Assembly (NCBI RefSeq): GCF_016808335.1
Contig: NC_053141.1
Location: forward strand, 18,359,756 to 18,423,755
Source: Panicum virgatum
Lineage: Eukaryota > Streptophyta > Magnoliopsida > Poales > Poaceae
DNA: 64,000 bases
Reading direction: 5' to 3'
The notes beneath the pieces are model-generated. The model searched no databases. It had not been told where the DNA came from and worked only from the letters and a program-made list of their open reading frames with translations. Positions 51,185-62,898 of this stretch are shown in pieces (the first letter of the stretch is position 1; the number at the start of each line of letters is the position of its first letter). A program made the translations under genes and the position numbers.

Positions 51185-53269
51185 AGCAAGGCAGAACCAG
51201 CACCATTCTTGGTACGAAATGAACCTGTTGTGGGTGCTCAACGATCTCCCCCACACTAGGACTTTTGTGCATTACGACACCAAAAGCCAAGTGTGTGATG
51301 TCGGTATCTCCAAGTGTATTCCGCCAACTGGAGGTACCAAGTGTGCAGTTGGTGCAATTCTCATGTCCTCGTGCTTCGCATGCCCCTCATCCTGAACGTG
51401 GTTAGTGACAAAGAATATCCGAGGGTGCATGGAAACCGACAACATGTTCTTGCTTTTATTTGTTTAGTAGAAGAGATTTTTTCTTATAAGAGTCTGGGCT
51501 ATCTCCCGACAGTGCTTGTTTATGGTCACAAGCTCGACCATGGGGTTTTCCTGTTGCAGCCATGATAGGTGATGTAAACCCCAGGTACACCACCGATTGT
51601 CGTTCCATTGATTCTAGCTGCAAGGTTAGTGCCAAAGTGCAACAAGATGTGCCAAATTTTTTTTGATAACCATAAGCAATTACATCCAACCATAAGAACA
51701 CAGATTTCTAAAAAGGATGTAAAACTTGTTGCACTTCTCCAACACAAGGGGTGATGAATCTGGAGATTCATGTGAGTGACCTTGGGATTTTTGAATAGCG
51801 GAACTCTCATGCTCATGATAAAAGATCTCATCTTTATGGGACTCCAGATGCGATCACTCAAGATGTTCATGGCCCATGAGAACATCAAGAAAGGAGTTTG
51901 AGGGCCAGAGGAACAATGTTTAGGCTTTGATGAAGGAGGTGATGGCTGCTTGGGGGAACGACGGTGGGTGCAAGGGCATCACCTCCTCGTGGTGTCACCA
52001 TCGGGAATTTTGGTTAAGATTGTGGTGACACCTGATCTCGATCCCTTCTGAGATTGCTCAAGAAGGTTTAGCTGGTGCTAAAAACTCCTCACCTAAGAAG
52101 GTGAAAGCAAAAGGTCTGGGCGAGGAATTAGCACCAGCAACGAGATTGCGCAAATCATCCACTTCTGTTCCTTGGATGCGGCATTGAGTGGTTTAAGAGT
52201 GGGTGCAAATCTGAAATTCTTCAGAAGAGAAACTCCACATCTTTTGACCACTCTTTGCACTAAATGGTCATTAAACCCCTCAAGGTCAGGAGGGATTTCT
52301 GGAACTGGCGGTTTGTTCTGGTAAGGATAATTTGAGGTTTTCTTTATTTTCAAAAAGCTTTATGTCGAATTTAGAAGGGAACTCTGAATAGAGCAACAAG
52401 AATGTTCATGGCCCCATAATAAAAGAGGATGTGCAACTCTGTGGGCCATAAGAACGATTCTGAGTTCGGGTCCCGAGGGAAATGAGTTTCAACTCATCCC
52501 TTCCTTAGGAGAGAAACTTCGCATGGCAAAGTAATCCATCCTAAGCTTCAAATAGAAGTACAAATAATATGAAGAGTGATTGTAACTTCTATCGGGCATC
52601 AATCAAAATCAAGGAGTAAGATGTGAATTTTGAATCACTTGATTTGATTGGCATCTATCAATAATCAAGGATATGAATGTGAGTTTGTTTTAGTCAATTT
52701 GAACGGCACAGCCCCTATGATCCCTTGACCAAAGATGAGTCCTACGGACTATGACATGATGGTCAACGTCGAGGCATATTCCTAGGTGGAAACACCTCGA
52801 ATGTTACCTCGACATAGGAACATGGTGGGCTTCTTCTCTTTTTTTTCTTTTTTTTATTTATTCCATTTCCTTTTTTTAGTGCCTCTTCCATGAAATTTTT
52901 GGTTGAAACAGATGAGTCATAAAAATATGATCCTCTTATTCCAACCACCCTCAAGACATCGTTTCGAGGAAGAATTAGGAAGGCACTATAAGAGAATCTG
53001 GGCGGTTGGACCTGCATGAAGTACTTTTGCCCTAAGATTCCTGCTATTAAGGAGAGGTACCCTCAGCAGATCGAGATGAAAGCTCGAATTCTACTAGTGA
53101 TAATCCTTGGTTGCTCAATGCACTTTCCTCCTAACGGGGCATCATTATGCAGATTGACGAGGGAGTAGTTTCTCAGATAAGATCTAAGATTTCCTTCCCT
53201 CAAGTTGGATCTTTAAGCAAAAACGAGCCTTCAGAGAGAGCGTCAAGCCGTAGGCAAACATGACCAAGC

Positions 53270-53399
53270 TCATGCTATGCCTAATGATTCCTCCTCGTGA
53301 GGGTTCTCATAGCTTAACCCTGAGAAGGAATTTTCCTGAACTAGCGCTATGAGTTCCTGAAAGGATGACTCCAAAGATTCACCCTGAAAGGTCGAAAGG
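53270..53399 (-). pseudogene. Z gag scrap
   Basis: On the minus strand FQELIALVQENSFSGLSYENPHE resembles the start of Athila-type capsids, then stops follow. Its upstream side is cut by the GC-rich block. Confidence 0.5.
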
Positions 53400-54117
53400 T
53401 TTGGCTCTCCCGGTCTCCTCCCCTCCAGCCCCTTCCTCCGGTGGCGCCCCCACTCCTCTCCTGTCCTCCGCACGCGGCGCGCGGCACGAGCGCAAAGGAG
53501 GAGCCCGCGGCGGGACCAGCGGGCCAGGCCTGGCAGCGGCGCAGGCACAGCGGCATGCGGATACAGGAGGCACACGCGCGCGGGTGGAGCGGGAGCAGGG
53601 GAGGCGGAAGCTTCGCGCAGGGAGGGAGAGGCAAGGTCCCAACGGCGCGCGGAAGCGGGAGCCGCGCGGATCCAGCGGCGGCGGCACGGGCGTGCATGCG
53701 CGGGGGGCGTGCGACGCGGAGCAAGGTGGCCTCGGGCGGCAGCGCACGCGTCAGATATGCGGTGGCGCGCGCAGGCGAGGTGGTTGGGGGGGGCGCCGGC
53801 CGCGTGGTCTGCGGGCAAGGACAGGGTGCACGGGCGGCGGGCTCGTGTGCGCCAGGAGGAAGAAGGGCTGACGCAGGGGGCCGCTTAGTCAGTGAGAGAG
53901 AGGGGGAGGAAGAGGAGGTGATGTGGCAAAAAAATACAGTGACATGCGGGACCCACATGTGCCACATCAGCAAAACCACCAACAAAACAGCTTTGACCTG
54001 GCCAAGGGGGGTAATTTGGCCGGTATTGAAAGTTTAGGTATGTAAGATTTCTGGTTTTTGAGTTCAGGGGTGCTTTTCAGATTCGGTGACGAGTTCAGGG
54101 GGGTCAAATGGACTTTT
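53400..54117. mobile_element. GC-rich block with a possible Mutator-like end
   Basis: Sharply GC-rich (53400-53890) next to AT-rich Z. The right part holds GACATGCGGGACCCACATGT, and the right edge reads GTTCAGGGGGGTCAAATGG ... ACTTTTCTC, a form I associate with ends of non-autonomous grass DNA elements. The matching left terminus is not found. Long ORFs on both strands reflect high GC, not genes. Confidence 0.35.
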
Positions 54118-54207
54118 CTCATTAAAATATGTATGGAACATAGTTCAAAGCTCATTTATTCTTGAGAAATTAATGGTCAAAGAGTGAATTAGTGGCCGTC
54201 AACAAAG
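54118..54207 (-). repeat. LTR 5'-end remnant
   Basis: On the minus strand it starts TGTTGACGGCCACTAATTC, like the LTR starts of W and Y. About 90 bp remain. Confidence 0.6.
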
Positions 54208-56039
54208 CAATCACGAAAAAATAGTGCAACCACAAGAATTATATGGGTTCGATCTTAATTAACTAGGTGTCTCAAGCTTGTTAGTAGCTTACGAAAAAGC
54301 ACATGGGAGGAGGGGCCATTGATGAGGGGTTCTCTACCTGCCAAGGATGTACTCTTTTGTTTGGTTTTATCACGCTTTGGGAGCGGTTCACTCATGCAGT
54401 TGCTCAAACCTTAATGGGCCACTAAATTGTTAGAAAGTCTTCGGAAAGGCTTCATAGTGAATTCATGGCACTCAGCTCGAAAGTGTTTAAGAGGCTAGCT
54501 ACCTCGGGCATCAAGGGAGACCTGATTTGTGAGTAATGTGTGCAACCTCTGCAAAGTATAAAACTGACATATCAACCGTGCTCATAGTCAAGAGCGGCCT
54601 GGACCCTCATATGACTTATTTAAATTGAATCTGTGATATAACTCAGTTGTGTATTGTTCCGAGTTTATGTACTACTCAATTATCTCTTTATTTCATAAAT
54701 ATGGGCAATATTCACTTATGCTTAGTAAACAGGTTGTTAATGTTCAACTGTTTATTTAAAATGTTTACCACTTGATCCAGTCAATTTTTATCCTTGTATA
54801 AGCCTTGCATGTCATTTATTTTCTAATATACTTGCTGGTTACCAACCATAAGTATATTCACACTTGCTAAAACTGCTGCTCAGAAGAATAGATGCGATGT
54901 CATTCAATTTTAGTTTACTTTCATTATACATCTATATTTGCACTTCAGAACAATATATAGTATGTGCTACTTTCAAAGTTTTGTGGCGTAAACATCGATG
55001 AATTTCAATATTAGTTTATTTCTGCGTGGTGTAGCAGATATTTAGTGGATAGTACCAACAGTCAAACATTTAATTAAACAGATAGCTTGAATATTTTTCA
55101 GAGAATAGGGAATTAGTTAACGTATTTTTGTTTCTCGAATACCCAAGAGAGCTGTGTATCTTTATATTAAGAAGAAAAGGTGATCAAAATACAATAACCC
55201 ACATCCCACTTTGTATTAAGAACTAGCTAATGTAAAATGATAGATGACGGGTGATTGTTATATTAGTTTTTTCTAAATTTTCTATGGAATTAGTTTTTAC
55301 AGTTACATGTCATGACATTTAGAACTTAACTCAATGCTTGATACCTTCATATGGCTTCCCACCATCTGGAACTTATTCTGGTTATTCTCACAGATTTCAG
55401 TTCCAGGGTATGACCCCTGCCCACAGGGAACTAGGGAAGCTCGAAGCTGCCTCCTGACCCTGCAGACTTTAGGATTTATATGGGCTGGTGAATAATTTCC
55501 CAGCCAGAGGCCTCATTGATTTGAGCATCACTTACACTTATAAGTTGTGAGTTGACTCTCCTGGAGTTATCTTCACTAGATCTAGTTATGACTTCTATGA
55601 AGTATTGTAAATCTAGCTAGTAACAAACTGAGCTCTAGTATGCAAATCTTTGCTAATGGCAACACACTGCATCTCTTATTCTTAGAAATTGTTAACTCTA
55701 GTGACCTATGGTCCATGATCCAAGCAGAGGACCCATTATGATTGTTTATCAGTATCATTTAATGCTTGCCTTAGTGCTCGGAGATCACCCATAATTCGGT
55801 CCCATCCTATTGACTAACAACAAGGACCATACGTACTCGTTCATTAGGACGAGCCCAAACCTAGCATGTACTTAAATCGCTTCTTTACTTCATAATAAAT
55901 CATGTGCCATTCAAGGTTTATACCCGGCACCACATACTTTCTGCATCAGAATCGGTGCCACGAGCGAGTTTTCAGATACATGTTCAGTGCCTACATCAGA
56001 AATTTTCAGGTCACCAGATCAACAGTGCTGCTGGAGCAC
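54208..56039. other. Low-copy sequence left of C
   Basis: No transposon signature that I recognise and no long ORF. Around 55390-55500 a CTCACAG acceptor-like site is followed by a short open segment that could be an exon, without other support. The region continues at 61592 once C is ignored. Confidence 0.35.
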
Positions 56040-56044
56040 TGAAA
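56040..56044. repeat. Target-site duplication of C (TGAAA), left copy
   Basis: TGAAA at 56040-56044 and 61587-61591. Confidence 0.95.
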
Positions 56045-56484
56045 TGTTGGAATTAGGATCTCTAGGAGTAGAACAGAGGGGGTTACTTGGTGGTTCTTGA
56101 AGGAGGGGCCGTCCAGGGTCGACGACAAGCCTGAAGGCGATGCCGAGAGCGCCGGCGGCGGAGTCATGGACGGCGTCGTTGTAGTACGGGGCGGTGGCAT
56201 CCAGCGACGGGGACATCCTCGCTGTGGCGAGGATGTTGGCGTAGATAAGCTTCCTGCCATAGCAGTGCCCCCTCTCTAGATCGGATTAGGGTATCAAGGT
56301 GTGGGAACCGTAGCGAGTGGCGGTGACGAACCTCGTGATGTATGCCGCAGTCCCCACCTCCTCTATATATGGCACTGTACGACGGGGGCCCACCAGCCGT
56401 CTATTGAGCTGGGCGTCCCCGATCAGGATGCGAGTCAAGGGCCCAGTTTGCCGTTGGGCCAACTGGTGGAGATCAATACTAACA
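56045..56484 (-). repeat. 3' LTR of C
   Basis: TGTTGGAATTAGG to CAATACTAACA. TATATATGG is near 56363 in plus orientation; on the minus strand it reads CCATATATA. Confidence 0.95.
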
Positions 56485-56502
56485 TTCTCCCCCTTGATCT
56501 CA
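56485..56502 (-). other. Polypurine tract of C
   Basis: On the minus strand GAGATCAAGGGGGAGAA next to the 3' LTR, the common Copia form. Confidence 0.9.
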
Positions 56503-56543
56503 CCTTACACTTTTAAACTATTCAACTTGAACTTAACTCTTTA

Positions 56544-58150
56544 CTATTTATTTACTTGCTTTGCTCTTGGTCCTCGTCTCATTGCAGATCGGTACGTAGG
56601 GCATGCCTCATCATGACAGTTATCACTTACTGTCAGATTAACGGCCACAATACACCTTTCTGTATTAAAACAAGACCTTAACTTTTCTTTGAGCTCTTTA
56701 GTAATCCAGAAATCATAGGCCTCCCGTAAAACCCATGTCGACTTGGGCGGTAGACCTTTAGTAAGTGGATCCGCAAGCACTTGCTTGATACTTTGATGCT
56801 CAATACTTTCATATGATTCTGGATTTTTTCCTTTGCAACATATAACTCACCGTCAAAGTGTTTGGCAGTACACTTGACATGTTGCCACAGGAGTGAAAAA
56901 CATTCGAATGGTATATTACTGTTGTCTACCATTATCAATTCCGGGTAAAGGTTTTCTCAACCATTTTGCCTGTCCTGTAGCCTCATATCATGCTAAACTT
57001 TGGGTACACAACCCAACTTTGGGTACACAACCCATGAATCACAACTATTTTGCTTTGGAGTATTTCCACAATAAAACTCCAAGCGCGAGTGTTAGCTACT
57101 ACTGTGGGCTTCACTAAACATCTCGCCAAAACTTAATTCTTTTTTCTCACAACCTTTTGAGAGTACATGTTCCTTTCTTACTAAGCATAAGGCTGACAAT
57201 ATTTTGTAAAATTGCAAAACATTCTATAACTCCATTCCAGTGATCTATTGGTGGACTGGACTTCTGCTAAAATGTCCCGGATACTTGCGCTATATCAGGG
57301 TAAATTCTTTTGAGCACTAATTTTGCTTCCAACAGCTGAAGCACATGGAACATTTTTCTTTTGATCAATCATATAACGGTTCCTGGAATTCTGAAAATTC
57401 CAAAACTATTACCCTTGACAATATGACAGGCGTAGGCTTACTCGCATGCATACTATATATCTTTTAGAACTCTTTTCTAAGTATGCTCTCTGCGATAGTC
57501 CTGATACCCTCTTTTCTTTTTATCCCGGTGAATTTCCTTTCCTAGAGCGAATGACTCTTCACCAAGATTATTCTTATCAAAACTTAGTGGTCAAAATAAC
57601 CTTCTTTGAACTTTGTGGGAAAAGAAATTTCCCATCTTTGAACTCTGCATATTTGCAATTTGTCATCTTGACCTTTACATAAAACTCAAAACTTTCTTTG
57701 TTCTCATAAAACTTTAGATACCACTATTCTGATTTCATCAGATGGTATTCGAATGTTCTTTTCTTTCCACAATAAAAACCATTTGGTTATGTCATGTATA
57801 TACATTTTCTCGTACAAATCTTCATTGGAAGATATTTCACCAACATCCATCAGATGCTATTCTAAAATTAGTATGCATCAATGTCATTATGATTCTAAAG
57901 GAATCCTTTCATGAGACTGCATAAAATTTCTCACTATAACTTATCCTTTTCTTTGCATAAAGCCTTTTGACACAAGTCACGCTTAGCAACTTTATATGTT
58001 CCCTCTGGAGTCACATTTAAATCTTGTAGACCCATTATAGTCTACTGTCTTGGCTCCATTAGGAACTTATTCTATGTTCCAAAACAAGTTTTGGAACTTC
58101 TATGTCTCATGACATCATCCATGGCTTCTTACCACTTCGATGAATGAGAC
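56544..58150 (-). pseudogene. C pol remnants: Copia reverse transcriptase and RNase H
   Basis: On the minus strand, scattered across frames: a KW.EAMDDV segment (about 58130), NGAKTVDYNGSTRFKCDSRGN (about 58060-58000), a match to the KARLVAKGF region (about 57970), FRIIM (about 57900), ALGKEIHRDKK (about 57540), then near the end KHFDGELYVAKEKIQNH and MLADPLTKGLPPK (56780-56742). Order and spacing follow Copia RT to RNase H. Almost every 20-40 codons a stop or shift occurs, so this protein has been dead far longer than the LTR divergence suggests. Confidence 0.75.
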
Positions 58151-59083
58151 ATCTCAATTTCAGCCATTCATTCAACGCCTCAACATATGATGAGACAATT
58201 GTAGTGCTTGAATCATAGGAGTGAACATACGGTCCCACTTCTCTTCAAGCCTTATTTCTTGACATACTTTACTCCTCCAGATTATCCCATCTATTGTAAA
58301 GATGGAATATCTCCAAGCTTTTATTTGGGTTTAATCTTTACAAGTCTCATAAGGTGCTATAAGCATCACCTTTTCTTTCAGTTGCTTTGAGACTCGACTA
58401 TCTTTTCTTCCTATTTGGAGCTGAAAAACTCCAGGAACTTCACTTATTTTCGTAATTGGGGTATCAATGTTGTGACCGTTGTACTCCATTTTCGGTCATA
58501 TTCTTCTTTAATAGATCATTCTTTCTTTAAAAATGCATTGCATTTAACTCTGCGGGGATATTCTCTCTAAACCTTAATCTTTCTAGTCTTTCTCCCCCTC
58601 GAAATATGGCACAAACTTTGCTGTCATAATTTCGAAACTATTTTTTTAACACTTGTGAACGAAGAGCTTTTCATTACTTGAACTTTATTCATATGATCAA
58701 GTCATACAAAATAATGGGAGTACCATTTCCTCATTTCTTTTCAAGAGCTCATTGGAGTTCTTCATATTGTTACACTTTCAAGAACTCATCTGAGTTCTTC
58801 ATATTGCTATACTTTTGCAAGTCATGCTTGCAATCTTGACTTTTGGTTCATATACAACCTTCTTTTGTTCCTTTGACTATTTTCAAGTCACTATCCAATA
58901 TGACACTATTGAAGTGCATGAGTATTGCTGGGATAGCTTAAAAGGCTCCCCCAGACTTCTTCTCTTTTCTGTGATAGTACACGAGTCATCACAAAAACTT
59001 TCCCTGCCATGCAGGATATGAATGGCACAAGTGGCAAAACCTTTTCCGACATGCGGTATAAAACTTTAAATGCATTAGTAATA
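58151..59083 (-). other. C internal region, decayed
   Basis: AT-rich; no clear coding frame. Phrases such as TCTCCCCCTCGAAATATGG are present. Probably former integrase/RT sequence beyond recognition. Confidence 0.45.
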
Positions 59084-60160
59084 CATGTTTAATTCAACGT
59101 TGGTCAAATTGAACATGCATCAAACTCATTTCAACCATTATCTTTACTGTTGTTGAAGGACGAATAAACTTTGGTCACAATGACTAAAATATGCATATAT
59201 ACTTTATTTTCTGATTAAATCTTCCTGTTGGTTCTAATTTAATCAGAAAATTTAACAAATCTCTATATTACAAAAACTTTAGTGAGAGAAAAACCAAAAA
59301 CCTTTCCGAATAAGTTGCATCTCTTTTCCATATCAACTAAAAGTCAGAATGGAACAAGCACTTTTCTCTTAACCTCAACTATACAGCTGAGTACCTCAAA
59401 ACTTTATCTGTAACGTTGATCGGAATCAAGTTTTGTTTGTTAATTTCTCTCTACTTGGGAAGAATTGTATATCTTAATTTAACATTGGTCAAAATTAAAA
59501 TATAAAACTTTCCTTTACTTTCAATTCTATATCACCGTTGGGCAGAAATAGAATACATGACTAGTATAAAAATTATAATATTGCCATCATCAACTTTGAT
59601 CAGAAAATGACAACATCATAATAAACTTTAAATTTCGTTTCTTTTAAGAGCAAACTAATGCTCAACTTGACACTTACAATAGCAAAATGGTGCCAAAACA
59701 ATCTTTCTTTGACTTACAACAGCGGAAGCTTTTCTTAACCTTAAACTTAAAGGCTGCCTTTTCCCAAAGGGAAAAACTCATCTGAGTTTATCATTCTTTA
59801 TTGCAGCGGAGAACTTTTCTTTCTTACAGAACCAATTCTCTGTCTTTATGTATTCTCTGAAATATTGATCACTTTGATGCAAAATTTATCAGAGATTAAC
59901 CTTGAATTTAAACTCATAATAAAATTATAATATTGTTATTATCAACGTTGGTCAGAAAACAACAATACCATAATTTAACTTTAAACTATTATCTTTCTAC
60001 TCCTCTATTTAAATTTTCCCGTTGGTTCCAATTTAAATAGAGGATGAAACTTTTACTTTGCAGCGAAACATGAAATGTTACTCAATTTCAGAGGCAAAAC
60101 ATTTCAAACTTTACTAATCTCTAAAACAAATTATCCCGTTGGTTCAAATTTGAATAGAGG
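59084..60160. repeat. Array of inverted repeats with a shared CGTTGG-type loop
   Basis: Stem arms at 59084-59094/59107-59117, 59207-59220/59237-59250, 59397-59404/59428-59435, 59468-59480/59492-59504, 59524-59530/59548-59554, 59854-59860/59889-59895, 59931-59937/59961-59967 and 60002-60015/60030-60043. A degraded unit is near 60118-60160. Two stems are perfect 14-mers. Most loops carry CAACGTTGGTCA, CCGTTGGGCAGAA or CCCGTTGGTTC forms. The stem sequences are all different. Confidence 0.8.
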
Positions 60161-60229
60161 TAAAAGACTATACAAGATTCACCAAATAAATGCTTCTGAA
60201 AATAATGAGACTATCCTCTATTCTTTACT

Positions 60230-61129
60230 GTGCACTCGGCCCGACTTGGAAAAATCGGCCCAAGGCCCAAAACCAGCATGCATGCACCTACAGCGCCGCG
60301 CGGGCCAAAAACCACGCACTCGCGCCCCATTACTCCCGCCTAGGCCTAAGGCCTAGCAGCCGACCACCGGGCTGCTGAACCGGCCCAGCGTGGCGCGGTG
60401 CCCCCGCCCTCCTGGGCTTAAATCGGATCGCAGGCCCATTCCGGCCCTTTCTTTCGCTGGATTCGATCTCGACTGCTCCTTTTGATACGACGATTAGGCT
60501 TGGATCTCGGGCGGTATATAAGCCGGCTTCTTCTTCCTTGAACCCTAACCCTCTCTCCTTTCTTTCTCGTACCCAAGCTGGCGGCCGGCGGCGGCGCTCC
60601 GTTCGCTCCGGCCGTGCGCGCCACGGCCGTGCCGTTGTCGCGCGACCCCGAGCTCGATCTTTCTTTTCTCCTCCCCCTTCCCGTCCGCAGCGCGCACAGA
60701 GGCGAGCACGGAGCGGCGGCCACCCGTGGCGGCCGGAGGAAGGCGTCGGCGCTGCCGCAGACCCCTTCGCTAGCGTGCGCGTTCCCCGTAGTGAGAGCGC
60801 GCCGCCGTCGAGCGGTTTCGCGATGGGACCCTGGACACGAGCCCGCGCGGCAGGCGACGCCGTCGAGCTGCGGCTCTGAGCTTTCCCGCGGGACGGCGGT
60901 CGTGCGCCGGCGAGCCAGTGACTGGGGTCATTCTATCCCGCACGGCAATTGCCGGCGGTGGTACTAGCTGCGGGATCTAGGGTGAACCCGCTGCCTCAGT
61001 CTTTTCTAGGGTTAGGGTATGGGCTTTTCCTTTTCCCGATCCGAGATCGATTTCTTTTCTTTTGTATCTATATTTTCGGATTCATCACCGAATCTGCTTT
61101 CCCAATCTCGATCTACTCACTAGATTGGT
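60230..61129 (+). other. GC-rich leader of C with a plus-strand promoter-like segment
   Basis: Between the PBS and the array. On the plus strand TATATAAG (60515-60522) is followed by AACCCTAACCC (telo-box-like, 60541-60551) and a GC-rich ORF (60538-60879). This order looks like the start of a host gene placed antisense to C. A reverse telo-box (TAGGGTTAGGG) is near 61008. No intact protein is recognised. Confidence 0.45.
60515..60522 (+). promoter_or_regulatory. TATA box on the plus strand inside C
   Basis: TATATAAG followed at about 20 bp by a pyrimidine-rich leader. Confidence 0.45.
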
Positions 61130-61141
61130 GCTCTGATACCA
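61130..61141 (-). other. Primer-binding site of C
   Basis: On the minus strand TGGTATCAGAGC, complementary to initiator tRNA-Met, one base from the LTR. Confidence 0.95.
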
Positions 61142-61142
61142 T

Positions 61143-61586
61143 TGTTGGAACCATTAGGATCTCTAGGAGTAGAACAGAGGGGGTTACTTGGTGGTTCTTG
61201 AAGGAGGGGCCGTCCAGGGTCGACGACAAGCCTGTAGGCGATGCCGAGAGCGCCGGCGGCGGAGTCGTGGACGGCGTCGTTGCAGTACGGGGCGGTCGCG
61301 TCCAGCGACGGGGACATCCTCGCTGTGGCGAGAACGTTGGCGTAGATAAGCTTCCCACCGCAGCAGCGCCCCCCTCTCTAGATCGGATTAGGGTATCAAG
61401 GTGTGGGAACCGTAGCGAGTGGCGGCGACGAACCTCGTGATGTACGCCGCAGTCCCCACCTCCTCTATATATGGCACTGCGCGACGGGGGCCCACCAGCC
61501 GTCTATTGAACTGGGCGTCCCCGATCAGGACGCGAGTCAAGGGCCCAGTTTGCCGTTGGGCCAACTGGTGGAGATCAATACTAACA
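61143..61586 (-). repeat. 5' LTR of C
   Basis: Direct repeat of 56045-56484. Most differences are C/T or G/A transitions, mostly with C or G kept in this copy. Confidence 0.95.
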
Positions 61587-61591
61587 TGAAA

Positions 61592-62890
61592 GTCACCAAC
61601 AGTGTGAGCCACAGTTTTGCACCTTCATATGAACCTCTGCTCTAGCTTGCATGTTTATGATAACCTTAGATTTCTTGTCTCCACTCTACGTTTGTTTTTG
61701 ACTATCACACATTCAGGAGTAAGAAATATTCAACTTTCAGTTGTACTTGTTGAGCTCAACCGTGTTTTTTACTGTTTGTCTGACTCATTTGGATCATGGT
61801 GATGAAGTCATACGAACTTGACATGCCATCAGAGCCCTCACCTGCCTGGTTGCCTTGCTTTGCGGGACATCTGGCTGCCAAAAGCCGTGTTATGTGGATA
61901 TTATGCTGCGCTGTACTGCCACCGAAGTTTACAGATCTGCAAGAGTTGATCGATGGCTAGCTAGTTGTTTACCCAGGAACCAAATTTGGCTTGGCTTCAC
62001 TGAGGTGCTTGCTGCATTCAGAAAGTTCTTTTTTTTTCGGTCTCTATTATTTTGTCATTCGTAGAAACACTGTTACTTATTTACTAACGGGAATAGGATA
62101 GATACCCATAACTTTTTCTTTCACGCGCGAACCATCAGGTTGAAAGTTAAAGATTCTACCTAACCAACAGGTTGAAAGTTGAAGATTCTGGAACGTGCAG
62201 GCAGCACAGAAGTTCTCGAGAAGCGCTGCTCCGTCCAGCAGCCGAGTAACTAGGGTGCAGTACATGGCGCCGTACCCTGAGTTCATGAGGGCACAGTGGT
62301 GGCACATGGATGCATGTTCGCATGCGCCCCCTGCCCTGATATCTTGGTGCCTGTTACTTATTCAGATTTGCATGTACAGTCTCTTTGGTTTTTACCTTTT
62401 AGTGTCTCAGAGAAAGAATCAGGGCTCAGGACTTGGATTGTCCTGGAAGTTTCATTAGGGCACTTATTAGAAGGATTTTTTTCTTTGATTTTCTAAGAAC
62501 AACCTCAATAAAAGTGTCATGAGCATTAAATTTGCTGACATAACAAAAGAGAGAGAAATGAGGGTGTCATAAAATGTGAAAATGAGTGTCAGCATCATGA
62601 TATCCTTCCATCTCGGTTACCTACTTCACAATTTTGGTAACTGTACGATGATACTCCTCACTGAGATGGGTCTAAATTGCATCATCTGTTTTTTCTACAA
62701 GCAAAAATCCCCTTGGCTCATGTGTGGCCCTGACTCACTTGCATTTGAACTTTGGAGAGCATCATCCCCATCAGGCCATTACTTCCAAATAGCACTGGTC
62801 TGCCTAAGACACACTGGCACGATCACACACTAAACAACTACAGCTTTGTAAGACGACCGGAGATCAGATCCGGTTGACCGGCGATCACCG
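61592..62890. other. Low-copy sequence right of C
   Basis: No transposon signature. A GC-richer segment at 62195-62330, preceded by GTGCAG, could be an exon (plus-strand frame with VQYMAPYPEFMRAQWW) but conflicts with an equally open minus frame. A short local duplication (CAGGTTGAAAGTT) lies near 62137 and 62169. Confidence 0.3.
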
Positions 62891-62898
62891 TGACCCAG

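Larger units (their letters stand above)
47966..53269 (-). other. Z internal region, non-coding
   Basis: Holds the CTCGTGGACGAGTAAAGG-type 3' signature near 47985 (minus strand). A duplicated segment of about 75 bp lies near 48538-48655 (GGGCATGTGGCATACCTTC twice). The 3'-region phrase GGGCTATCTCCCGACAGTGCTTG is near 51500, and T-rich stretches occur. No intact gene. The ORF at 50577-50969 has no recognisable domain. Confidence 0.6.
46652..54207 (-). mobile_element. Element Z: decayed Athila-like element, relative of Y
   Basis: A 3' LTR at left (46652-47965), a long internal non-coding region, a gag scrap near 53270-53399, a GC-rich foreign block (53400-54117) and about 90 bp of LTR start (54118-54207). 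There is no pol. The LTR and internal part match Y in reverse. The five bases at the left edge (CACCT) are not repeated after 54207, so the ends do not come from one intact insertion. Confidence 0.7.
56045..61586 (-). mobile_element. Element C: Ty1/Copia element, non-autonomous
   Basis: Two LTRs of 440 and 444 bp, TSD TGAAA, a PBS complementary to initiator tRNA-Met and a CAAGGGGGAGAA polypurine tract. Only heavily decayed RT and RNase H can be traced (58150-56544). The space of gag and integrase holds an inverted-repeat array (59084-60160) and a GC-rich leader (60230-61129). By eye the LTRs differ at about 18 positions plus two small indels, so the insertion is much younger than the pol decay. 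Confidence 0.93.

Noticed and set aside
53347..53985. Several long ORFs on both strands
   Set aside because: They lie in a GC-rich block where stops are rare; composition is Arg/Ala/Pro noise and the frames contradict each other.
60541..60551. Interstitial telomere repeat
   Set aside because: Only about one and a half CCCTAA units; a promoter telo-box is a better reading.
60538..60967. Overlapping plus-strand ORFs
   Set aside because: GC-driven open frames; kept only as a possible captured fragment, not as a gene.
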